Shown here: positions 6,777 to 14,824 of the stretch, one piece after another
Numbering within the stretch: position 1 is the stretch's first letter
Layout of the letters: each line of letters begins with the position of its first letter
Source of the DNA: Chloroflexota bacterium
Lineage (GTDB): Bacteria > Chloroflexota > Dehalococcoidia > UBA2979
Assembly (NCBI GenBank): GCA_947446155.1
Contig: CANFFZ010000046.1
Coordinates: forward strand, 1-16,376
Reading direction: 5' to 3'
DNA: 16,376 nucleotides
The notes under the pieces: model-generated
Told to the model about the DNA's origin: nothing
Seen by the model: the letters and a program-made list of their open reading frames with translations, nothing else
Database searches by the model: none
Made by a program: the position numbers and the translations under genes

Positions 6777-9461
6777 CTAGCCGGCGGCGGGAGCGCCTGC
6801 GGGGTCAACGGCGACTTCGACCGTACCGGCGGACTCGGTGCTGCGAGGCGCGACGCGCGGACGGTAGAGGTCCAGGCGCTCCTCGTGCAGACGCTCCCCG
6901 AATTCGGCACGGATGGCGTCGAACTCCTGCATGTCCCACTCGGAGACGAAGGTAATCGCTTTGCCCTCGCGTCCCGCTCGGCCCGTCCGGCCGATGCGGT
7001 GGATGTATTCCTCAGCGTTCTGGGGGACGTCGAAGTTCAGGACGTGCGTGATCTCGGGGATGTCGAGGCCGCGCGCGGCCACGTTCGTCGCCACGAGGAC
7101 ATCGAGTGTGCCGACGCGGAAGTCGGCGATTACGTGGTCGCGATGGCGCTGGTCCATGTCGCCGTGGAGAGCACCGACGCGGACGCCCATGCGTGAGAGG
7201 TTTGCCTCCAGCATGTCGACGGCGCGCTTGGTCTTGCAGAAGACCAGCGTGCGGCCCTTCAACTCGCGCTCGATCAGTTCACGGAGGCCCGCCGCCTTAT
7301 CGCGGTGGGCGACCTCGAAGTAGATCTGCTCGATCGAGTCAACCGGGGTCGACTCGGCGTCCACGGCGACCTGCTGCGGGTCGACCATGAACTGCCAGAT
7401 CAGGCGGCGGATGCTGCCCGGCATGGTGGCGGAGAACAACGCCGTCTGCCGACGCTTCGGCGTCCGCCCGAGGATGCGACGGATGTCCGGCAGGAAGCCG
7501 ATGTCCAACATCTGGTCGGCCTCGTCCAGCACGGCGTAGGTCACGTGGCGCAGCGAGAGCGTGCCCCGCTGCAGGTGGTCGATGATCCGTCCCGGTGTCC
7601 CGACCACGATCGCGGGCCGCCGTTCGATGGCCTGCAAGTCGTTGCGGATCGCGTGCCCGCCCAGCAGACCGATGGCCTGCATACCTCGCGGCGCGGCGAT
7701 CAGTTGGAGGACCTCCAACACCTGTTGCGCGAGCTCGCGCGTCGGCACCAACACGAGGCCCTGCACTTCGCCGAGGTCGGCGTCCAGTTTCTCCACCATT
7801 GGCACACCGAAGGCGACGGTCTTTCCGGACCCGGTCTTCGCGATGCCCACGACGTCGCGCCCGTTGAGGAGCGCCGGAATGGCCTGCTCCTGGATCGGGG
7901 TTGGCGTCTGGAAGCCGAACGTCGCGAGCGCGGGTAGTGTCCGCTCGGTCGCGCCGAGGGCCACGAAGGCCTGCGGATATGTCAACGGGTCGGCTACGAC
8001 CGGTGCCGGACGGGGGCGTCGTGCGGTCGGCTTCGGCTGCTCCGCTTCGAGCGCTGGCGTCTCGACGACTTCACGTTTCCGCGCAACGGGCTTCGGTGCA
8101 TCAGCACGCGGTGCCACCACTCGCGGCGCGGCGGCCTCGGGCTCCGGGCTTGCGGCACGCGTGCTCCGTCGGGCGGCGACGCGCGGGCGGTCGTCCTCAG
8201 ACGCGGTAGCGGGCGACCGGAATCGCGAGGCTGCACGCACGACGACCGGTGCGGGGGGAGCCACGTCAAGGACGGGGGACTCGATCGCATCGAACTCGCT
8301 CATCGCGGGCGGCGATTTGATTGTGTCGAACTCACTGACCGCCAGGGGTGTGTCATTCACGTCGTCCACGTCCATATCGAGGTCGATGGCATGGTCGTCA
8401 TCGAAAGGTGCGAGTGCGCTCGGCCCATCGGCGTCGGCATCATCGCTGGGGTCGAGGGGTGTCGCGTCAGTGCCGCGACGGCGGTTGCGTCCGCCTCGGC
8501 GACCGCGACGACGGTGCTTGCGCGCTATCTCGTCTTCGCCGGCCGGCTCCGAGCCATCGGTGAGCGGCGTGACGACCTCAGTGATCGCCTCGATTTCGAG
8601 GGCGACCGCCACAGGGTCGACTGCGGGCACAAGCGGCGGGTTGATCGCGACGCCGTCCGGCGCAACGAGCGCGAACGGGTCGTGGACGTTGAGGGCGACT
8701 GCGACAGCGTAGGGCCGCGGCAGGTATGCCTCGTACGGCTGGAGCGGGATGTCGTGTTCGATCCATCCGCCGAGACTGCGCGGGCCGGCGAGCAGTACAC
8801 GCTCGTCCTCGCGGATGCCCTGCGGGCGTTTGCGGCGGCCGGGGAAGATCGTGCGGTCGCCACCTTCGGGCGGTGACCGGAACGCGAGGTCTTCGGGCAG
8901 CGGCGGCTCGTGCTGCATGTCGCGCGGTCGGACCGTGCGACGCGTGTCGCGACGGCCTCGGTTGCTGTCGCGCGCCTCGTCGCCATCGACGCGGCGGCCC
9001 CAACCGTACGAGCGGGCTTCGGCAGGTGCCGCGACCGGCGCTGCTGCGGCGCCAGGGCGCCGGCGGGCTACGACGATGGGGCGGGCGACAACGGCGCTGC
9101 CTGCGCGCGGTGTCTCTGCTGTGGTGCTGGCAGCGGAGGGGCGGGTGGCGGTGGCGCGGGGAGTGGAGGTGCGGGCGGTGCGGACGGCTGGTGCTGCTGG
9201 CGCGTCTGTGGTCTCGGTGGTGTCACCGTCGGTGCGCTTGCGGCGGTTGCGGCCACCTCGGCGGCCGCGACGGCGGCGCGGCGCACCGTCCTCGGATGGC
9301 TCGTCGCCCTCGGTGCTGTCACCGTCATCGAGACGGTCGTCGAGGTCATCCTGGGTCACGTTGAGAGCGGCTCTGGGCGGGGGAGCGGAGTCGGGGGAAT
9401 CGCCGTCCTCGGGCGTGGTGCCGAGAACCTTCTTCATCAGGCTGCGGAAGACTGGAGTCAC
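6777..9461 (-). CDS. DEAD-box ATP-dependent RNA helicase with long disordered N-terminal extension
   Basis: RNA helicase remodelling RNA or ribosomal precursors, probably cytosolic. The protein has 894 residues; the helicase core fills only about 500-880. Core motifs in order: FGFQTPTPIQEQAIP (Q motif), AKTGSGKT near 541, PTRELAQQV, TPGR, DEAD near 645, SAT, LVFCKTK, ATNVAARGLDIPEI, and HRIGRTGRAGREG near 820-830. The first ~500 residues are acidic, Ala/Pro/Arg-rich and probably disordered. They contain two copies of RRRGRRGGRNRR (residues 63-74 and 317-328), a more ordered-looking Pro/hydrophobic stretch between them (EHDIPLQPYEAYLPRPYAVA), and a tandem SEFD repeat. GTG 9461 is chosen because AAGGAA lies 4-5 bases upstream; the frame runs open to 9710 but the added 83 residues overlap the leader and look non-coding. 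Alternatives such as the ATG nine codons in are possible. The stop is TAG. Confidence 0.92.
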   Translation of the reverse strand: MTPVFRSLMKKVLGTTPEDGDSPDSAPPPRAALNVTQDDLDDRLDDGDSTEGDEPSEDGAPRRRRGRRGGRNRRKRTDGDTTETTDAPAAPAVRTARTSTPRATATRPSAASTTAETPRAGSAVVARPIVVARRRPGAAAAPVAAPAEARSYGWGRRVDGDEARDSNRGRRDTRRTVRPRDMQHEPPLPEDLAFRSPPEGGDRTIFPGRRKRPQGIREDERVLLAGPRSLGGWIEHDIPLQPYEAYLPRPYAVAVALNVHDPFALVAPDGVAINPPLVPAVDPVAVALEIEAITEVVTPLTDGSEPAGEDEIARKHRRRGRRGGRNRRRGTDATPLDPSDDADADGPSALAPFDDDHAIDLDMDVDDVNDTPLAVSEFDTIKSPPAMSEFDAIESPVLDVAPPAPVVVRAASRFRSPATASEDDRPRVAARRSTRAASPEPEAAAPRVVAPRADAPKPVARKREVVETPALEAEQPKPTARRPRPAPVVADPLTYPQAFVALGATERTLPALATFGFQTPTPIQEQAIPALLNGRDVVGIAKTGSGKTVAFGVPMVEKLDADLGEVQGLVLVPTRELAQQVLEVLQLIAAPRGMQAIGLLGGHAIRNDLQAIERRPAIVVGTPGRIIDHLQRGTLSLRHVTYAVLDEADQMLDIGFLPDIRRILGRTPKRRQTALFSATMPGSIRRLIWQFMVDPQQVAVDAESTPVDSIEQIYFEVAHRDKAAGLRELIERELKGRTLVFCKTKRAVDMLEANLSRMGVRVGALHGDMDQRHRDHVIADFRVGTLDVLVATNVAARGLDIPEITHVLNFDVPQNAEEYIHRIGRTGRAGREGKAITFVSEWDMQEFDAIRAEFGERLHEERLDLYRPRVAPRSTESAGTVEVAVDPAGAPAAG
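8274..8336 (-). repeat. Tandem SEFD repeat inside the helicase extension
   Basis: Residues 376-384 read SEFDTIKSP and residues 388-396 read SEFDAIESP. These are two copies of a nine-residue unit separated by PAM. The codons differ (AGT/AGC, GAC/GAT), so the duplication is not recent. This could be a duplicated short acidic binding motif in a disordered linker. Confidence 0.7.
8478..8513 (-). repeat. Arg/Gly box, second copy (helicase residues 317-328)
   Basis: Encodes RRRGRRGGRNRR, identical in protein to the copy at 9240-9275 but with several different codons. Arg/Gly boxes of this kind bind RNA and occur in the tails of RNase E/G and DEAD-box proteins. Confidence 0.75.
9240..9275 (-). repeat. 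Arg/Gly box, first copy (helicase residues 63-74)
   Basis: Encodes RRRGRRGGRNRR just after an acidic stretch (DDLDDRLDDGDSTEGDEPSED). The twelve residues match the copy about 250 residues further on exactly. A copy on each side of a semi-structured segment suggests duplication of an RNA-binding linker. Confidence 0.75.
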
Positions 9462-9489
9462 ATCGTTCCTTCGGTTTGGAGGGTCCCGC

Positions 9490-9555
9490 GCGCGTCTTCG
9501 CGCTGCGCGGAGGCAGGTCTGTCCCGGTGGGGGGCGGCCGGCGCCGTTGGGCGCC
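9490..9555 (-). promoter_or_regulatory. Helicase 5' leader with two short GC hairpins
   Basis: In the leader of the helicase gene, GGCGCC (9550-9555) pairs with GGCGCC (9540-9545) around a 4-base loop. GCGCG (9499-9503 on the minus strand) pairs with CGCGC (9490-9494) around loop AAGA. If transcription starts near 9560 the leader is about 100 bases long. Structured leaders on RNA-helicase mRNAs can serve autoregulation or cold response; that role here is inference. Confidence 0.35.
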
Positions 9556-9565
9556 CTCGGCTTGT

Positions 9566-9593
9566 GTTGTATCCAGTCTACCAGCGCCACCAA
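9566..9593 (-). promoter_or_regulatory. Candidate promoter for the helicase gene
   Basis: On the minus strand TTGGTG (9593-9588) is followed after 16 bases by TACAAC (9571-9566), a 4-of-6 match to the bacterial -10. The -35 shares only TTG. The position, 105 bases before the GTG start and after a hairpin past PurU, fits a promoter. Confidence 0.4.
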
Positions 9594-9604
9594 ATGAGCG
9601 CGAA

Positions 9605-9618
9605 CCGGGTGTTCCCGG
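9605..9618 (-). terminator. Possible terminator hairpin between purU and the helicase gene
   Basis: On the minus strand CCGGG (9618-9614), loop AACA, CCCGG (9609-9605) form a perfect 5-bp stem about 35 bases past the PurU stop and just before the candidate helicase promoter. Only TT follows, so any termination would be weak. Confidence 0.3.
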
Positions 9619-9652
9619 ACGCCTGAAGGCCCAGGGCCAGCCCACGACTCGG

Positions 9653-10534
<882 letters not shown>

Positions 10535-10541
10535 GGGCCCG

Positions 10542-10547
10542 ATCCTA
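10542..10547 (-). promoter_or_regulatory. Candidate -10 hexamer of a leaderless promoter (purU)
   Basis: TAGGAT on the minus strand ends 7 bases before GTG 10534. TA and the final AT match the bacterial -10. The same AGGA core could instead be read as a weak, distant Shine-Dalgarno, so the two explanations compete. Confidence 0.35.
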
Positions 10548-10581
10548 CCGGGCTGCGCGAATAGCCGCGCTCGGGCAGCGC

Positions 10582-10794
10582 CTAAGCCTCGGCCGGCGCG
10601 CGCCGGATGCCGTCCACCACGCCGAGGATGGCATGCACCTCGATGGCCTCGCCGGGCTGGAGGTCGGCGTCCACCATGTCGTGGGAGAGGCGCGCCTGCT
10701 GTGCGCCGGCAGCGCCGTCCGCCAGATAGATGACCTGGTAGTAGCGCGTGCCGTGGAGTTCGAATGGCATCACTGCCTGCACCGTTGCCCGCAT
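10582..10794 (-). CDS. Small conserved-looking protein of unknown function (70 aa)
   Basis: I do not recognise this gene. ATG 10794 is chosen over the in-frame ATG 10815 because AGAGGTGA (plus positions 10799-10806) is a strong Shine-Dalgarno 5-8 bases upstream. The protein is soluble and acidic, with alternating hydrophobic residues suggesting a small beta-barrel: [27 protein letters not shown], then [18 protein letters not shown] and [14 protein letters not shown]. There is no Cys, no signal peptide and no membrane segment. A TAGGAT hexamer (plus positions 10815-10820) lies 20 bases before the ATG as a possible -10. PurU follows 47 bases downstream on the same strand. The gene is divergent to the four-cysteine protein. 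The stop is TAG. Confidence 0.7.
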   Translation of the reverse strand: MRATVQAVMPFELHGTRYYQVIYLADGAAGAQQARLSHDMVDADLQPGEAIEVHAILGVVDGIRRAPAEA

Positions 10795-10824
10795 CGCGTC
10801 ACCTCTGGCTCTCATCCTACTGTC

Positions 10825-10830
10825 TACACT
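10825..10830 (+). promoter_or_regulatory. Candidate -10 for the four-cysteine protein/haemoglobin operon
   Basis: TACACT (4 of 6 match) lies 24 bases before ATG 10855 in the 60-base divergent spacer. No -35 is recognisable. The same TACACT or close relatives (TACAAC, TACAAT) occur upstream of other genes here. Confidence 0.3.
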
Positions 10831-10854
10831 CGATGAAGCGAGGCGGGGGCAGCG

Positions 10855-11031
10855 ATGGCCGGCGAAGCGGGACTGTGCGGCGGGTGCGCCTGGGCGGACG
10901 CCGTCCGCAGCGCACGAGGTTCCGTGTTCCTGCGCTGCCGTCGCAGCGACCTCGACGCGCGCTACGCGAAATACCCGAGCCTCCCGCGCCTCGAGTGCGT
11001 CGGCTTCGAGTTGGCGAAGGACGAGGGATGA
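10855..11031 (+). CDS. Small four-cysteine (CxxC) protein, 58 aa, coupled to truncated haemoglobin
   Basis: A short frame from ATG 10855 to TGA 11031, with GGGGG (10845-10849) 5 bases upstream as Shine-Dalgarno. Cysteines at residues 8, 11, 28 and 48 lie in CGGCAWADAV, SVFLRCRRSDLD and LPRLECVGFE. The spacing (CX2C-X16-C-X19-C) fits a zinc-ribbon-like or small metal-binding fold. The middle RYAKYPSLPRLECVGFE resembles, from memory, a family of tiny uncharacterised proteins ending in Y/F-P-x-L-P-x-L-x-C-x-G-Y/F. Function is unknown. Its TGA overlaps the haemoglobin ATG (ATGA, 4 bases), so translation of the two is probably coupled. This suggests a shared job in redox, oxygen or NO handling, which is inference. 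Confidence 0.8.
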   Translation: MAGEAGLCGGCAWADAVRSARGSVFLRCRRSDLDARYAKYPSLPRLECVGFELAKDEG

Positions 11032-11480
11032 ACGAGTCGGTGATCCCGCCGCGCGCGCCTGCGAGTCGTGAGCCGGGCCTCTTCGAGCGCGTCGGTGGTC
11101 GCGCCGTTGTCGAGCGTGTCGTCAGCGAGTTCTACGACCGGGTGGAGGCGGACGAGGAGCTGCGGCGAGTGTTCCCCGTCGACCTCGCTGAGGGGCGGGA
11201 GAAGCAGGCGCTGTTCCTGGAGCAGTGGCTGGGTGGCGAGCCGCGCTACTCCGAGCGCTTTGGGCACCCTCGACTGCGGATGCGTCACTTCCCCTTCGTC
11301 ATCGACGAGCGGGCCGCCGGCCTCTGGCTGCGACATATGGGCGAGGCGTTCCGTGCGGCAGGTGTGGCGGAGCGAGAGATCCAGGAGGTCTTCGCCGGCC
11401 TCGGCCCGCTCGCCAAGCACATGGTCAACGCGGGCGACGATGTCCCGCGCGAGCCGCTCGGCGAGACGTTCCTGCAGTAG
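11028..11480 (+). CDS. Group II truncated haemoglobin (TrHbO-like)
   Basis: Small haem protein with the 2-on-2 globin fold; group II members bind O2 or NO and are linked to oxidative or nitrosative stress or to delivery of oxygen to oxidases. The protein has 150 residues. Seen: GLFERVGGRAVVERVVSEFY with the B10 Tyr36; the CD region RRVFPVDL; GGEPRYSERFGHPRLRMRHF with the likely proximal His87; and Trp100 in the G helix (LWLRHM), typical of group II. The first ~16 residues are an unstructured extension. ATG 11028 is chosen because AAGG (11017-11020) lies 7 bases upstream and the ATG overlaps the TGA of the four-cysteine gene. The frame is open far upstream, but that part is the shadow of the neighbour. 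It converges on the SRPBCC gene with 6 bases between stops. The stop is TAG. Confidence 0.93.
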   Translation: MNESVIPPRAPASREPGLFERVGGRAVVERVVSEFYDRVEADEELRRVFPVDLAEGREKQALFLEQWLGGEPRYSERFGHPRLRMRHFPFVIDERAAGLWLRHMGEAFRAAGVAEREIQEVFAGLGPLAKHMVNAGDDVPREPLGETFLQ

Positions 11481-11486
11481 GCCGCG

Positions 11487-11909
11487 CTATTTCGAGCCCT
11501 CGACGCGCGCCTTCAGCGACTCCGCCTCCGTGGTGACGTAGGCCCGCACCTTCTTGCCGTAGATCGCTCCGACGACGGGCGCGAGCAGGCCGGTGAATTC
11601 CGCGAGCAGGCGGACGCGGGCGCCTTCGGGCGTCGCAGCGACCACGTGGTCCCCGTTGAAGGCGAGGCCCGGCTGCTTCGTACCCCAGAGGAAGCGCCGC
11701 CCCGCCTCGACCGCCGTGACCGTGAGTACCGCAGGCCGCAAGCCCGGCTGCGTCACCCGCGCGCGCAGGCCGACTCGCAGTGGTAGTGGATCGAGGGCCT
11801 CGATGCTCGTCATCGTGGGCGTCCAGTCGGGCCAGTGTTCGATGTCCGCGAGGACGCGCCAGATCACACCGACGGGCGCAGCGATGTCGACGGTGTGTTC
11901 GTATCGCAT
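11487..11909 (-). CDS. SRPBCC (START/Bet v1-like) family protein
   Basis: A 140-residue hydrophobic-ligand-binding helix-grip protein of the polyketide cyclase/dehydrase type; ligand unknown. The family start is clear: RYEHTVDIAAPVGVIWRVLADIEHWPDW (beta strand then W-x-x-L-x-D-x-x-x-W-P-x-W). Next come RVTQPGLRPAVLTVTAVEAG and FLWGTKQPGL, and it ends in the long C-terminal helix. ATG 11909 overlaps the TGA of the UbiE/MenG gene by one base (TGATG), so it is probably translated from the same mRNA by reinitiation. Pairing with a quinone methyltransferase recalls the lipid/quinone-binding role of some relatives (COQ10-like), but that is only a possibility. The stop is TAG. Confidence 0.88.
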   Translation of the reverse strand: MRYEHTVDIAAPVGVIWRVLADIEHWPDWTPTMTSIEALDPLPLRVGLRARVTQPGLRPAVLTVTAVEAGRRFLWGTKQPGLAFNGDHVVAATPEGARVRLLAEFTGLLAPVVGAIYGKKVRAYVTTEAESLKARVEGSK

Positions 11910-12646
11910 CAGGGCACCTCCGGTTTTCGGGCCACGTGCATGGCCACCGTCCCGAACATCAGGCGACGCACCTGCGTCACCTCGAACCCAGCGGCGCGCA
12001 GGCGCGCCGTGAACTCGCGAGGCGTAAGGAAGTGGTCGACGGACACCGGCAGGTAGGTGTATGCGCTGCTGTGACCCGAGATCAGCCGTCCGAGGCGTGG
12101 CACCACCTGGTTGAAATGCACCCGCGCGAACGGTCGCAGCAGCCCACCGTCCATCTTCGGAATTTCGAGGACGGCGAGACGCCCGCCCGGCCGGAGGACA
12201 CGCGCCGCCTCACGTAAGGCCGCGTCGAGGTCAGGGATGTTGCGCACCATGAAGGCGGAACACCAGACATCGACACTCGCGTCGGGCAGCGGGAGGCGGG
12301 TCGCGTCGCCGAGGGCGAACCCAGTGTGCCCGAACTGTTCGCGTTCTGACTTCGCGCGCGCGCGGGTCAGCATGGTCCCGGCGAAGTCGAGGCCGATCAC
12401 CTGTGCCGCGCCGGCATCGATGCATGCGCGCGCGAGGTCGCCTGTCCCCGTGCCGGCATCGACGACGGTGTCGCCCGGCCGGACAACCGCCCGCGCCGCG
12501 CGACGACGCCAGCCCTGGTCCTGGCCGACGGTCATCACGCGGTTCATGAGGTCGTAGCGCGGAGAGATCTCGCCGAACATCGTCTGGACGTAGGCGGCGC
12601 GCGCGGCGCCATCCTCGAACAGCCGGTCGGTGCGGTCGGCGGTCAT
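11909..12646 (-). CDS. ubiE: UbiE/MenG-type demethylmenaquinone methyltransferase
   Basis: SAM-dependent class I C-methyltransferase, most likely the final menaquinone step (demethylmenaquinone to menaquinone), acting at the membrane surface. The protein has 245 residues. Seen: FGEISPRYDLMNRVMTVGQD at 24-43, a UbiE hallmark; SAM motif I VVDAGTGTGDLA from residue 61; DATRLPLPDASVDVW; VRNIPDLDAALREAARVLRPGG; and the second UbiE signature AYTYLPVSVDHF. Whether the product is menaquinone or another quinone cannot be told from the sequence; no other quinone gene is present. ATG 12646 has no good Shine-Dalgarno but TAGGCT lies 6 bases upstream. Monooxygenase B ends 70 bases upstream on the same strand, and SRPBCC is coupled downstream. 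The TGA stop is within the overlap. Confidence 0.9.
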   Translation of the reverse strand: MTADRTDRLFEDGAARAAYVQTMFGEISPRYDLMNRVMTVGQDQGWRRRAARAVVRPGDTVVDAGTGTGDLARACIDAGAAQVIGLDFAGTMLTRARAKSEREQFGHTGFALGDATRLPLPDASVDVWCSAFMVRNIPDLDAALREAARVLRPGGRLAVLEIPKMDGGLLRPFARVHFNQVVPRLGRLISGHSSAYTYLPVSVDHFLTPREFTARLRAAGFEVTQVRRLMFGTVAMHVARKPEVP

Positions 12647-12652
12647 GCGTCG

Positions 12653-12658
12653 AGCCTA
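12653..12658 (-). promoter_or_regulatory. Candidate -10 hexamer of a leaderless promoter (ubiE/menG)
   Basis: TAGGCT on the minus strand ends exactly 6 bases before ATG 12646, and no Shine-Dalgarno precedes the ATG. This is the third case in the window of TANNNT in the leaderless position. No -35 is evident. Confidence 0.35.
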
Positions 12659-12716
12659 CGCCCGCCGGTGCGTGAGCGGGAGGGGCTTCGGCGCGGGATC
12701 GAGGTCGTCATGTGCG

Positions 12717-13715
12717 TTATCGCAGCACGGACTCCAGCCACTTCCCGACAGCCTTCGAGTCGCCGGCGGGCGAGTAGAGGATCTGAAGGTCAGCGCCGAG
12801 GGTGGCGCGTTCCTTCAACTGCTCGCGTACCTCGCCGATCGAGCCGATGACCTGGCAGGCGCGCACCATGTCGTCGGAGATCGCGGCGATCGAGCCCTCG
12901 GCGTCCCGGGCGGCCCAGGCTGCCTTGGACTTCGCCACTTCGTCCGCGAAACCGTTGCGCTCCAGCATCTGCCAGTAGAAGACGCCCATCCGGTTGATGT
13001 AGTACTGGAGGAGCCGGCGCCCCTCGTGCCATAGCGCCTCGTCCTCGGACGACCCATCGAGGATCGACACCTTCGTATACGGGGCGATGGTGAACGGCTG
13101 GTCGGCAGGCCGACCGGCTTTCTTCGCCCCGGCACGCAGTTCGCCGCGCAGCGTCTCGAAGTGCTGCTTCGGCCAGTGGATCGGAAGGATGCCGTCGGCG
13201 ATAGCACCAGTCTGGCGGATCGACGCTGGCGTGATCGCGGCCACGTACACCGGCACCTTGGTCCTCGGGCGCTCGTAGTTCAGCCGGAAGTCGCGCTTGA
13301 GGGTGAAGATCTCGCCCTCGTAGTTCAGGGGCTGGCCAGCGATCAGCATGTCGAAGATCTCGATGTATTCGCGGAGGCGGCGCAGCGGCTTCTTGAACGG
13401 CACGCCGTGGAAGTGCTCGATCACGTACTCCCCGGAGGAGCCGAGGCCGAGGGCCATCCGGCCGCCCGAGATCTGTTCCAGCGTGGCGAACTCCTGCGCG
13501 ATCGCGGCAGGGGAACGCGAGAACACATTCAGGATGTTGGTGCCAATCGTGACCTTCGAGGTGTTCGCGGCGACGACCGCGAGCCACGGGATCGCGGAGG
13601 CGCCCCACGCTTCGCCGGTCGAGAGGAACTCAACGCCGAGTTCCTCGGCGACCTGCGCCGTCTTGAGCGACTCGCGCCAGTCCTGGCCCAACTCGATCGA
13701 CATTCCGATACGCAT
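12717..13715 (-). CDS. LLM-class flavin/F420-dependent oxidoreductase, copy B
   Basis: Luciferase-like TIM-barrel oxidoreductase of unknown substrate, paralogous to the gene at 5680-6675. The protein has 332 residues. Seen: MRIGMSIELGQDW, LSTGEAWGASAIPW, VTIGTNILNVFSRSPAAIA, the signature SGGRMALGLGSSG at 83-95 followed by VIEHFHGVPFKKPLRRLREY, and a C-terminal INRMGVFYWQMLERNGFADE matching copy A. ATG 13715 has GGGGGTG about 5 bases upstream. TACCAT (plus positions 13740-13745) is a possible -10 placed 24 bases before the ATG, and a perfect palindrome at 13752-13766 covers the spacer and the expected -35, so this gene is the best candidate target of a repressor. The gene is divergent to NurA. 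The stop is TAA, the only one among the intact genes. Confidence 0.92.
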   Translation of the reverse strand: MRIGMSIELGQDWRESLKTAQVAEELGVEFLSTGEAWGASAIPWLAVVAANTSKVTIGTNILNVFSRSPAAIAQEFATLEQISGGRMALGLGSSGEYVIEHFHGVPFKKPLRRLREYIEIFDMLIAGQPLNYEGEIFTLKRDFRLNYERPRTKVPVYVAAITPASIRQTGAIADGILPIHWPKQHFETLRGELRAGAKKAGRPADQPFTIAPYTKVSILDGSSEDEALWHEGRRLLQYYINRMGVFYWQMLERNGFADEVAKSKAAWAARDAEGSIAAISDDMVRACQVIGSIGEVREQLKERATLGADLQILYSPAGDSKAVGKWLESVLR

Positions 13716-13751
13716 CTCGCACCCCCAATCCTGCGGCGGATGGTAGGCTTT

Positions 13752-13766
13752 TTACACGATGTGTAA
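13752..13766. promoter_or_regulatory. Perfect 15-base palindrome, probable repressor operator
   Basis: TTACAC-GAT-GTGTAA is a perfect 6-bp inverted repeat around three bases, in the 120-base divergent region between monooxygenase B and NurA. It overlaps the expected -35/spacer of the monooxygenase promoter and lies about 30 bases upstream of the NurA -10. AT-rich arms in very GC-rich DNA make chance less likely. Size and symmetry suit a dimeric TetR-, MarR- or PadR-type regulator; no such gene is in the window. Confidence 0.5.
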
Positions 13767-13797
13767 GCGAACGGATGTGCGGAAGTCCTCGCGCGCG

Positions 13798-13803
13798 TAC
13801 AAT
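13798..13803 (+). promoter_or_regulatory. Candidate -10 of the NurA-HerA operon
   Basis: TACAAT matches the bacterial -10 at 5 of 6 bases and ends 32 bases before ATG 13836. No -35 of quality lies 16-18 bases upstream. Confidence 0.4.
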
Positions 13804-13835
13804 CGGGCGGTCTCCCCAGGACACCGGATCGACGC

Positions 13836-14824
13836 ATGCCCGTCCGCCTGCTCCCGTGGTCGCCCGAATACGGCACCGCGATGCGCATGGACGCCGCCGA
13901 GGCTGATGAGGCCGACCGTGGCGACGTGGATCTGCGTGTCGAACGGGACATCTGGGCCCCCATCACCCCTGGCACCACCCCACCCCTCCGCGTCCGCATC
14001 GTCGATGGCGTGCGCCGCGCCGAGGCCCACGCCCTGGACGATGACCTCGATGGCCTCCCCACGTTCGGCCTCTTCGCCTCCTACGCCGTCGGCGTCGTCG
14101 CCTGCGAGCCCGCTGCCGCACGCGTCGTGGACGAGGCGACCGAGGTCATGCGGCAGTATCTGCACACGGGCGTCGGCGCGGCCGACCGGATCCTCCGCGC
14201 CGGCAGTGCCCGCCTCGACTTCCGCGCGCGCGCGGTGCCGCAGGCGAAGAGCGCGGACGACCTCGTCGATGCGATGAACCGCTCGATGCTGGACGCGGAG
14301 GCGCACCTCGCGGAGTCGCTGAGCGAAGACGAGTCCTGGCTCACGCTGGTCGACGGCCCGCTGCGAGGGCTGCGCCACCCGGGCCGCCGAGTCGTCGGCT
14401 ACATCAAGCGCGTGCAGGAGTGGTACGTCCCCGCCCGCGAAGTCGCGCTGCTGCCGACGCTGCTCCCGGGTGAGCGCACGCCGCTCTTCAGCATCGAGGC
14501 GAGGGGCGCCGGTGCCGACCACCTGCGGGACGGACGCTATTCCTGGTACGTCCGCATCGCACACATCGAAGGTCCCATCCACCCGCTCGGCGGTGTCTTG
14601 CGCCTTGAGTGCTCGCAGGCCGTGGGGGTCGAGGGCGCACGCGAACTCGCCGACCTGACCGCGACGCTGCTCCCTCGTCTCGCCTCCTCGCCTGTGCGTG
14701 ACCCACGCGCGCCGCAGAACCTCACGCCGACGGGCGCCCTCGAGGCGCGGCTGACACATCTGCTTGGCGACCGCCGGCTGATCTATCGGCTGCTCCTCAC
14801 CGACCTCGCACGAGGTCTCGCCGA

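Noticed and set aside
7561..8712. Plus-strand open frame of 383 codons inside the helicase gene
   Set aside because: Low-complexity Ser/Arg/Ala translation that mirrors the helicase's disordered extension. No Shine-Dalgarno or homology supports it.
10582..10794. Small protein upstream of purU as PurS
   Set aside because: Size is similar, but it lacks the PurS pattern (early V-x-V-x-L-K and later R-x-G-K) and no purL or purQ is adjacent.
12661..12680. CCCGC...GCGGG inverted repeat after monooxygenase B as a terminator
   Set aside because: A 5-bp stem with a 10-base loop and no T-tract is expected often by chance in DNA this GC-rich.
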